The notes under the pieces: model-generated
What the model was told of the DNA's origin: nothing
Seen by the model: only the letters and a program-made list of their open reading frames with translations
The model's database searches: none
Source: RUG11247 sp045649485
GTDB taxonomy: Bacteria; Bacillota; Clostridia; Christensenellales; Aristaeellaceae
Direction of reading: 5' to 3'
Assembly (NCBI GenBank): GCA_045649485.1
Contig: JAZRPZ010000047.1
Span: forward strand, 1 to 8,057
DNA: 8,057 nt
Position numbers and translations under genes: made by a program
Shown here: one piece after another, positions 1 through 4,678 of the stretch
Position numbering within the stretch: position 1 is the first letter of the stretch
Layout of the letters: each line of letters starts with the position of its first letter

Positions 1-17
1 CTATAAAGCTTGTCTTC

Positions 18-515
18 CTAAGACCGCTTGGCCTCCGACTTGATGCCGCGATAAAGCGTACCGTCGGAATAGATTTTCTCCGATTTTGTCTGGCTGCAGT
101 TATTGCAGTCCCAGATGATGATTCCATAGCTGTTGATGCCGGGCTCTTCCCTATGGGTCTCCACCCAGCTGTGTCCATAGGCGCGCTGGGTGATTTCTTT
201 TTCTTTCGCACCGCAATTGCGGCAGGTACCTACAAAATAGCCGTCGTTGGTGCAGCTGGCGTATTTGAGTTCGGTCTGTTCAAAGCTGTGGCCACGTGCA
301 TCCTCTGTGAGCTCGCGGTGATAATGGCCGCACTGTCTGCATTCAATCACATAATAGCCATCTTCGGTGCAGGTGGCATATCCTGCGTCGGTCTGTTCAT
401 AGTCATGCGTGCCATGCTGTGCATAGTACCAGCATTCCTTACCTTCTGCATTGGCCGTCCAGAATACCGCCGTCAAAAACAGAATCAGAAGTGCCATTCC
501 CAACAATCTCTTCAT
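18..515 (-). CDS. Secreted Cys-repeat protein (three 39-residue repeats)
   Basis: 165-aa protein, third gene of the zinc-ribbon operon. Residues 1-23 form a signal peptide (MKRLL, hydrophobic core, ending T-A-N-A before E24), so it is probably exported; there is no lipobox. The mature part is three tandem repeats of exactly 39 residues, starting at H37, H76 and H115. Repeats 1 and 2 carry C-T-x-D-G-Y followed by C-R-x-C-G (C49/C59/C62 and C88/C98/C101). Repeat 3 has lost the first Cys but keeps C137/C140. This resembles the GH-x-[YFW]...ATCT-x-DGY...C-x-x-CG repeat found in many clostridial surface proteins. The start at 515 is chosen because it follows AAGGAG, yields the signal peptide and overlaps the upstream stop as ATGA; the frame stays open further upstream but would bury the signal peptide. 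Role unknown: metal binding or disulphide-stabilised extracellular repeats are both possible. The gene is real with high confidence. Confidence 0.85.
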   Translation of the reverse strand: MKRLLGMALLILFLTAVFWTANAEGKECWYYAQHGTHDYEQTDAGYATCTEDGYYVIECRQCGHYHRELTEDARGHSFEQTELKYASCTNDGYFVGTCRNCGAKEKEITQRAYGHSWVETHREEPGINSYGIIIWDCNNCSQTKSEKIYSDGTLYRGIKSEAKRS

Positions 516-799
516 ATCTTTTTGCTCTCCTTTTCTCTTTCCTGCTTTATGCCGCAGTGCGGACAGAATTTCATCTTTTCTGTCAGCACCGTATCGCACA
601 CCGGGCATTTCTTGTGCATCTGCTGATACCGCTGAAACAGAGTCTGTTCGGGCAGCCGCGCTCCGCATTGCCTGCAGACATACCGCTCAGCCGGTTCCGA
701 TGCGCCGCAGCGCGCGCACACCTTGATTTTCTTCATGATTCCGACGCCGAATCCGTAATATTCCGGACTACATACGTCAAATTCCGTCTGCGTCTTCAT
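512..799 (-). CDS. Small double zinc-ribbon protein
   Basis: 95-aa soluble protein with two C-x2-C...C-x2-C zinc ribbons: C28/C31 with C42/C45, and C65/C68 with C79/C82, plus a lone C10. The second ribbon (CPVC...CPHCG) is a typical DZR/zinc-ribbon signature. The tail is Lys/Glu-rich. Such proteins bind structural zinc and usually serve as protein-protein or nucleic-acid adaptors; no catalytic residues are seen. The ATG at 799 is preferred over the one at 805 because GGAGG lies 7 bases before it (only about one base before 805) and because it makes an ATGA overlap with the preceding gene's stop. Its own stop overlaps the next gene's start in the same way, so translation of all three genes is probably coupled. 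The specific function is not recognisable. Confidence 0.85.
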   Translation of the reverse strand: MKTQTEFDVCSPEYYGFGVGIMKKIKVCARCGASEPAERYVCRQCGARLPEQTLFQRYQQMHKKCPVCDTVLTEKMKFCPHCGIKQEREKESKKI

Positions 800-1155
800 C
801 CGCATTCCTCCGTTTCACGATACTTCAGCCGGGCATTGCAGCTGTGACAGAACGTCTTGTCCTCCACTACGCTCTCACCACAATACGGACAGAACGCCGG
901 CTGTTCCTCCCACGGAGAGCATTGAACGCACTCCATCGTTTCGGCGTTGTACATGGGATCCGATACCCATCTGTCGCAGCGTTGGCACCGGTTGAAATGT
1001 TTCTTGGCCTCGTCTTTCCATGCCCGTACTGGTTCATCGTCGGTCAGAACATCCGTGGTGCAGACCAGTGCGCCAGACACATCGCAGAAGAACTGATACC
1101 GCACGCCGCCGGGTTCAAACAGCTTTCTATACGTTGCCGTCCTCCGCCCATCCAT
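796..1155 (-). CDS. Zinc-ribbon protein, first gene of the trio
   Basis: 119-aa soluble protein. The N-terminal ~50 residues contain a short module with C24 and C32 in a context FFCDVSGAL-VC. Two zinc ribbons follow: C57-x2-C60 paired with C76-x2-C79, and C89-x2-C92 (CPYCG) paired with C103-x2-C106. The start at 1155 is supported by a GGGGGTGAG ribosome site about 6-8 bases upstream; the frame extends to 1233 but would run through the predicted transcription start, so the longer form is rejected. It ends in an ATGA overlap with the next zinc-ribbon gene. Transcribed from the minus-strand promoter at 1244-1272. Zinc binding is a strong inference from the Cys spacing; the biological role is unknown. 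A paired arrangement of zinc-ribbon genes next to a regulator suggests a sensing or scaffold module. Confidence 0.85.
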   Translation of the reverse strand: MDGRRTATYRKLFEPGGVRYQFFCDVSGALVCTTDVLTDDEPVRAWKDEAKKHFNRCQRCDRWVSDPMYNAETMECVQCSPWEEQPAFCPYCGESVVEDKTFCHSCNARLKYRETEECG

Positions 1156-1197
1156 TGAACTCACCCCCGTGTACGAAGATTCTTTATTGGAAATTCG

Positions 1198-1226
1198 TTG
1201 AAGGATTCCACAGATTGTGATATAAT
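1198..1226 (+). promoter_or_regulatory. Promoter of the membrane LuxR regulator
   Basis: TTGAAG (-35, 1198-1203), 17-base spacer, TATAAT (-10, 1221-1226), with an extended -10 TG at 1218-1219. Predicted start of transcription near 1233, giving a leader of about 140 bases before the TTG start at 1375. Confidence 0.7.
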
Positions 1227-1243
1227 TCCTCAACTATGGTTTC

Positions 1244-1272
1244 ATTATAGGCCACTCCATTCTGCATGTCCC
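1244..1272 (-). promoter_or_regulatory. Promoter of the zinc-ribbon operon
   Basis: On the minus strand: GGGACA (-35, 1272-1267; 4 of 6 consensus), 17-base spacer, perfect TATAAT (-10, 1249-1244). Predicted start near 1237, about 80 bases before the ATG at 1155. The weak -35 beside a perfect -10 suggests dependence on an activator; the GTGTGGGA repeats lie just upstream of it. Confidence 0.65.
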
Positions 1273-1291
1273 CACCCGATGACGCTCAGAA

Positions 1292-1342
1292 GTGTGGGAA
1301 AAACCGATTTTTCTGCCGAAATGTGTGGGAAAAAGTGTGGGA
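1292..1342. repeat. Three direct repeats of GTGTGGGA, putative operator
   Basis: GTGTGGGAAAAA occurs at 1292-1303 and 1323-1334, and a third GTGTGGGA follows at 1335-1342. Start-to-start distances are 31 and 12 bases. They occupy about -55 to -105 relative to the zinc-ribbon promoter start, a usual activator position, and lie inside the leader of the divergent regulator gene. Binding by the neighbouring LuxR-type protein is an inference. Confidence 0.5.
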
Positions 1343-1374
1343 TCGGGCAAAAATAACCTCAAAGGGGTATTGAT

Positions 1375-2442
1375 TTGAAGAAAATCATCGGAGTTATTCT
1401 CCTTTTTATGCTGCTCTGCACTCTGCTGACCTGCTTTGGCGGCGTCGGTAATAAGGCGGCGAGCGTATCCATCATATATGCCGCGACGGCTGTGCTTTCT
1501 CTGGCAACGGCTGTCGGTTACCGGTTTCTGATCCGCAAAAGAGATCCGTGGTTTATCCTCCTGTTTTCATCGGTACTGATTGTAAACACCGGCTATCTCG
1601 CGCTGTCCCTGTCAGGAACGCTGAATGCCGCGCTGTGGGCAAACCGTCTGTCCTATCTGGGCTCGGTATTTCTGCCGCTGTCCATGCTGATGATCATCCT
1701 GAACACCTGTCGGCTGAAGTACGGGAAATTCCTGCCCAAGATTCTGATCGGTTTGAGCGCGGTGATTTTCCTGATCGCCGCCAGTCCGGGCATTCTGGAT
1801 GTTTACTATAAAGAAGTTTCTCTGTCCGTCGTGAATGGGACAACCGTTTTGGATAAAGTCTACGGACCTTTGCACTGCATCTACCTGTTCTATCTGCTGG
1901 GATATTTTCTGGCCACCGCTGCCGTACTCTTCCACGCCTGCGCAAACCGGAACGTGGATTCTGCCATTCATGCGGTGGTCATGAGCGCAGCCCTGTTTGT
2001 CAACATCGGCGTGTGGCTGCTGGAACAGTTTGTGCGCATCGATTTCGAGCTGCTGTCCGTTTCCTACATCGTCAGCGAACTGTTCCTGCTGCTCCTGTGC
2101 TTGCTGATTCAGCGTGACGCGGAAGGCAAGACGGAGCAAATTCCTGCGCCGGCACCGGAAGAAGCCGCCGCGCCTGCCGAAACGCAGCCCGGACAATCGG
2201 TTTCCAAGACTCCAGAAGACCAGTGCGCCTATTTTGCCTCTCAGCTCGTTACCCTGACGCCCACCGAACGCCTCATCTACGATTTCTATCTGGAAGGCAA
2301 GTCCACGAAGGAAATCATGGCCGCGCTGAACATCAAGGAAAATACGCTCAAGTATCACAACAAAAATATTTACGGCAAACTCGGCGTCAGTTCCAGAAAG
2401 CAGCTCGTCAGCATCGCCTCTACGCTGGAGAGCAGCACGTAA
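1375..2442 (+). CDS. Membrane-bound LuxR-family transcriptional regulator
   Basis: 355-aa one-component regulator. Residues 1-247 contain about eight hydrophobic segments (roughly 3-23, 29-50, 58-80, 92-111, 119-139, 165-189, 197-215, 227-246). The pattern, including ANRLSYLGSVFLPLS and a GPLH...YLLGYFL stretch, resembles the 7TM sensory domain found at the N-terminus of some histidine kinases (HisKA_7TM type). A flexible Pro/Ala/Glu linker (about 250-282) leads to a LuxR helix-turn-helix at about 293-346 (LTPTERLIYDFYLEGKSTKE...ENTLKYHNKNIYGKLGVSSRKQLV). There is no kinase or receiver domain, so signal and DNA binding sit in one membrane protein. The start codon is TTG at 1375, preceded by AAAGGGG 7 bases upstream. 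It is divergent from the zinc-ribbon operon, its likely target, and ends in an intrinsic terminator. The ligand is unknown. Confidence 0.9.
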   Translation: MKKIIGVILLFMLLCTLLTCFGGVGNKAASVSIIYAATAVLSLATAVGYRFLIRKRDPWFILLFSSVLIVNTGYLALSLSGTLNAALWANRLSYLGSVFLPLSMLMIILNTCRLKYGKFLPKILIGLSAVIFLIAASPGILDVYYKEVSLSVVNGTTVLDKVYGPLHCIYLFYLLGYFLATAAVLFHACANRNVDSAIHAVVMSAALFVNIGVWLLEQFVRIDFELLSVSYIVSELFLLLLCLLIQRDAEGKTEQIPAPAPEEAAAPAETQPGQSVSKTPEDQCAYFASQLVTLTPTERLIYDFYLEGKSTKEIMAALNIKENTLKYHNKNIYGKLGVSSRKQLVSIASTLESST

Positions 2443-2455
2443 ACCTGAATACAGC

Positions 2456-2493
2456 AAAACAGACCGAAAGCACTGCTTCCGGTCTGTTTTTTT
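2456..2493 (+). terminator. Intrinsic terminator of the LuxR regulator gene
   Basis: An 11-bp perfect stem (2456-2466 with 2480-2490, core ACAGACCG/CGGTCTGT), one mismatch, then four more pairs (AAGC/GCTT) around an ACT loop, ending in seven T (2487-2493). It lies 14 bases after the stop codon. Confidence 0.9.
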
Positions 2494-2591
2494 GAATGTC
2501 TGCCGATACAATTTACTCCTTAAGCGTTCCATACTCCGCAACATTGCTATACACTTTTAGCGTGTTTTCTTCAGGCATTCAAAGAACAAAA

Positions 2592-2621
2592 TGACGTCAG
2601 ACGGCAACTACGATAACGTAG
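2592..2621. repeat. Two short palindromes upstream of the HTH gene
   Basis: TGACGTCA (2592-2599) is a perfect 8-bp palindrome, and CTACG-ATAA-CGTAG (2608-2621) has perfect 5-bp arms. Both lie 70-100 bases before the small HTH gene. Either could be a protein-binding site or chance; no clear promoter was found beside them. Confidence 0.3.
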
Positions 2622-2643
2622 ATTTGTATTCAGGGAGAAAAAG

Positions 2644-2659
2644 TACGCATGTATGCGTA
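2644..2659. promoter_or_regulatory. Inverted repeat, putative operator of the HTH gene
   Basis: TACGCAT-GT-ATGCGTA has perfect 7-bp arms with a 2-base centre and ends 31 bases before the ATG at 2691. The size and place fit a dimeric HTH repressor site. It shares TACG/CGTA half-sites with the palindrome at 2608-2621. Confidence 0.45.
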
Positions 2660-2690
2660 ATGTTTGTACCTTGATTACGGAGGTGATTTT

Positions 2691-2939
2691 ATGAAAATCC
2701 GTACATACACACAACTCGAAGGCATCTTGCGCACGGCGTTCTACCTCGACGGCAACAGTATCAAAGACGTGGCAGAGATGATCGGCATCAACAGAAATAC
2801 CCTGTACAAATGGAACTGCGGCGCAATGCGCTTTTCACCGAATAACATCGACAAATTGCTCATGTACTTTCAGGAGCACGAACCCGAGCGCCTTGACCGC
2901 GCCGAAAGGATGTATGACGCCTTGCGCGGCATTGAGTGA
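2691..2939 (+). CDS. Small helix-turn-helix DNA-binding protein
   Basis: 82-aa protein, apparently one domain. Residues 23-41 (SIKDVAEMIGINRNTLYKW) form a clear helix-turn-helix of the XRE/resolvase-like kind, followed by a helical region (about 48-62) and an acidic/basic C-terminal helix. There is no sensor domain. The ATG at 2691 is chosen over an upstream in-frame ATG at 2664 because a near-perfect GGAGGTGAT ribosome site lies just before it. It is probably a DNA-binding regulator that acts as a dimer, perhaps on the inverted repeat just upstream (autoregulation, inferred). It is followed 112 bases later by an unrecognised gene with no strong terminator between them, so the two may be cotranscribed. 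Small regulators like this are frequent in mobile or accessory regions. The family is not certain. Confidence 0.8.
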   Translation: MKIRTYTQLEGILRTAFYLDGNSIKDVAEMIGINRNTLYKWNCGAMRFSPNNIDKLLMYFQEHEPERLDRAERMYDALRGIE

Positions 2940-2971
2940 GGAAAGTTCCTCTGGCGGCAGTCCAGAAAATA

Positions 2972-3000
2972 CAGTTTATATATATCAATAATTATTATTT
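2972..3000. other. AT-rich stretch between the HTH gene and the 101-aa gene
   Basis: An almost pure A/T run lies 50-80 bases before the 101-aa gene. TATTAT at 2993-2998 could act as a -10 box, but no acceptable -35 stands at the right distance, so a separate promoter is only possible. Confidence 0.25.
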
Positions 3001-3051
3001 AGATCCTCTGCTTTCTGTTTTCAGGGAAGTAGCGAGGACAGGAGGTTTATT

Positions 3052-3357
3052 ATGGCAAATTATCAAGGATTGAACTGCATCATGCGTGAAATCACCATGA
3101 TGGCAAGCAACGAAAAGAACGCGGTTCACGAACAACATATCTACGATTATTTTACTACGACAGAGAAATTCGTCCGCATCGCCGTTCCACAGCTTGTGGC
3201 GGACTATTTGGATCAGTTCAGAGAGAAGTTGGTCGTGGAATTCGAGACATACTTCAATGGTCAGAAGATGCACCATGACGACATTGCGCGGGCGGTTGCG
3301 GATATTGTGGAGAAATCCATCGGCGGTGCTGTACACAACCTGAAAATCAGCCTTTAA
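3052..3357 (+). CDS. Unrecognised 101-aa protein
   Basis: 101-aa soluble protein with no signal peptide or membrane segment. It is mostly helix-forming, with a His/Asp patch (MHHDDIARAV, about 73-82) and an amphipathic segment VADYLDQFREKLVVEFETYF (about 49-68). A single Cys (C9) and no catalytic motif that I recognise. The start at 3052 follows GGAGG with 6 bases of spacing, which together with an intact frame makes it a credible gene. It lies between a small HTH gene and a WYL-domain regulator. It could be a small adaptor or cargo protein of an accessory region; no function is assigned. Confidence 0.7.
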   Translation: MANYQGLNCIMREITMMASNEKNAVHEQHIYDYFTTTEKFVRIAVPQLVADYLDQFREKLVVEFETYFNGQKMHHDDIARAVADIVEKSIGGAVHNLKISL

Positions 3358-3421
3358 TCCAATGAATCTACCGTTTCAACCCCACGGACGCAACCTTTTG
3401 ATTCCATTTGGTGGTTTTATA

Positions 3422-3430
3422 TGCTATACT
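3422..3430 (+). promoter_or_regulatory. Extended -10 promoter of the WYL regulator
   Basis: TGC-TATACT (3422-3430) is an extended -10 element. No good -35 stands at 17 bases (TTCCAT at 3402-3407), so the element relies on the TG. Predicted start is near 3437, at the edge of the repeats at 3440-3471, so a protein bound there would block it. Confidence 0.55.
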
Positions 3431-3439
3431 TGTAAATGT

Positions 3440-3471
3440 AACCCCTAAAGATGTAACTTTAACCCCTCAAG
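3440..3471. repeat. 21-bp phased direct repeat, putative WYL operator
   Basis: AACCCCTAAAG (3440-3450) and AACCCCTCAAG (3461-3471) differ at one base and start exactly 21 bases apart, two helical turns. ATGTAAC also recurs in this block, at 3435-3441 and 3451-3457. The block covers the predicted transcription start of the WYL gene and ends 22 bases before its ATG. Confidence 0.5.
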
Positions 3472-3493
3472 TTGCAGAACAGGATGATTTTTG

Positions 3494-4504
3494 ATGGTTC
3501 CAGACGGATATAAGGTAAAACTACTGACTGTCCTGAGCATTTTCGAGCAGAAAACGGACAAAGAGCATCCTCTTTCTGCCGATAAGATTGCAGAACTCGT
3601 CACAACAAAATTACGGATCCCCTGTAGCCGCAAGGGAATATATGACGATATCAATGCGCTCAACGACTACTGGGACGCGGTGAACGATTCCCGCTGCATT
3701 GAACGCGATGAAAAAGGCAAGGGTTATTATCTTGCAAATCGTTCGTTCTCTGCAGGCGATGTCAAACTGATGGTGGATGCTATCGAATCATCGAAATATC
3801 TTTCCGAAGCGAAGACCATGAAGCTGATCACTTCGCTGCAGAAGCTCTGCCCAGAGACGCAGGTCAGCGATATGAAATCGCAGCTGGTCGTTTTTGACCG
3901 CGTGAAAAACATGAATACCGAGATTCACGAAAGTCTGGGGACGATCAGCTTTGCCATTTCGCACGATCATCAGATTCGCTTCAAGTACTTTGATTACGAT
4001 ATGAACAAGCGGCGGGCTTATCGTAAAAAGGGCGAATTCTACCAGATGAGCCCCTACGAACTCATCTACACAGACGATAACTACTATCTCATCGCCTACG
4101 ATTCCATAAAAAAACGCCGCAGCACTTTCCGCGTGGACAGGATGGCAAGCATCACTATTGTCCAGCAGGAACGCGATGGGCAGGAAGTTTTTGGCGATAA
4201 TAAAAACGAAAAGCTCCGGATCCAGAAATCCACCTTCAGCATGTTCGACGGTAAGATAGAAACGGTCACGATGCGATTTAGAATCAACATGATGAATGCC
4301 GTGATTGATAAGTTCGGAAGCGACGTATTCATCACGCGCATCGACAAAGACCATTTCCAGATCAGTGTTCCTGTGGCTATCAGCCAGCAGTTCTACGGAT
4401 GGGTGTTTGGACTCGGCAACTATGTGACCATCACCGGCCCGGAATACATCAAGAAGGAAATGGCGAAGAAGCTGGAAGACATCCGAAAAAGATACAACGA
4501 TTAA
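3494..4504 (+). CDS. WYL-domain transcriptional regulator
   Basis: 336-aa protein with the standard layout of bacterial WYL regulators: N-terminal winged helix-turn-helix (about 5-80; LSADKIAELV...SRKGIYDDINALNDYW), a WYL domain (about 150-222) with the YYLIAYD core and the FRVDRM strand, and a C-terminal WCX-like extension (about 255-333; FYGWVFGLGNYVTITGPEY). WYL domains are thought to sense nucleic-acid or nucleotide ligands and control defence, mobile-element and stress genes. Length is normal. The ATG at 3494 is chosen because AGGA lies 9 bases upstream; a TTG at 3491 in the same frame is an alternative. It probably controls itself through the phased repeats at its promoter; other targets could be the two small genes upstream. 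No CRISPR, restriction or toxin gene is visible beside it, so a defence role is not supported here. Confidence 0.9.
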   Translation: MVPDGYKVKLLTVLSIFEQKTDKEHPLSADKIAELVTTKLRIPCSRKGIYDDINALNDYWDAVNDSRCIERDEKGKGYYLANRSFSAGDVKLMVDAIESSKYLSEAKTMKLITSLQKLCPETQVSDMKSQLVVFDRVKNMNTEIHESLGTISFAISHDHQIRFKYFDYDMNKRRAYRKKGEFYQMSPYELIYTDDNYYLIAYDSIKKRRSTFRVDRMASITIVQQERDGQEVFGDNKNEKLRIQKSTFSMFDGKIETVTMRFRINMMNAVIDKFGSDVFITRIDKDHFQISVPVAISQQFYGWVFGLGNYVTITGPEYIKKEMAKKLEDIRKRYND

Positions 4505-4510
4505 CAGAAT

Positions 4511-4549
4511 AAAAGAACGGAGGCACCCTCGTTTGTAGGGTGCCTCCGT
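4511..4549 (-). terminator. Terminator of the greA-lysS operon, possibly bidirectional
   Basis: A perfect 13-bp stem (4517-4529 with 4537-4549; ACGGAGGCACCCT) with a 7-base loop. Read on the minus strand it is followed by TCTTTTATTC, a good U-tract, and it lies about 130 bases after the lysS stop. On the plus strand, just after the WYL stop, it is followed by CTTGG, a poor tract, so it may end WYL transcripts less well. Confidence 0.8.
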
Positions 4550-4601
4550 CTTGGATAGGAGCGTTCTTTTCACGCCATCTTGGCATGTAATTGAGTTTTC
4601 A

Positions 4602-4636
4602 AATTGGTGTACAATTGGTGTATTTGGTGTGCAAAT
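4602..4636. repeat. ATTGGTGT repeat cluster downstream of lysS
   Basis: ATTGGTGT at 4603-4610 and 4614-4621, and TTTGGTGT at 4623-4630. It can also be read as two 15-bp imperfectly matching inverted repeats, AATTG-GTGTA-CAATT (4602-4616) and ATTTG-GTGTG-CAAAT (4622-4636), 20 bases apart. It lies in the lysS 3' untranslated region. Could be a protein-binding or recombinase site; no repeat partner is visible in the window. Confidence 0.5.
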
Positions 4637-4678
4637 TCACCGAGAAAAGTCTCAAACCCCTTATATATCAACTCTTTC

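Noticed and set aside
153..847. Plus-strand frames opposite the zinc-ribbon genes.
   Set aside because: The minus-strand genes show regular Cys spacing, ribosome sites and coupled starts; the opposite frames lack ribosome sites and are low-complexity.
1612..2544. A 310-codon open frame antisense to the membrane LuxR regulator.
   Set aside because: The plus-strand frame has membrane segments and a clear LuxR HTH. The antisense product is Arg/Gln-rich and runs over the regulator's terminator.
2592..2599. TGACGTCA as a eukaryotic CRE-like element.
   Set aside because: The context is plainly bacterial; an 8-bp palindrome can arise by chance. Kept only as a possible bacterial operator.
2950..2966. 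Small hairpin TCTGG/CCAGA after the HTH gene, considered as a terminator.
   Set aside because: Only five base pairs and followed by AAAAT rather than a T-run, so cotranscription with the next gene remains possible.
3440..4504. WYL regulator considered as a sign of a CRISPR or phage-defence locus.
   Set aside because: No CRISPR repeats, Cas, restriction, toxin or nuclease effector gene is found near it; the only nuclease in the window belongs to the housekeeping block.
3788..4573. A 261-codon open frame antisense to the WYL regulator.
   Set aside because: The WYL protein has recognisable domains in the right order; the antisense frame begins beyond the terminator hairpin and shows no family features.
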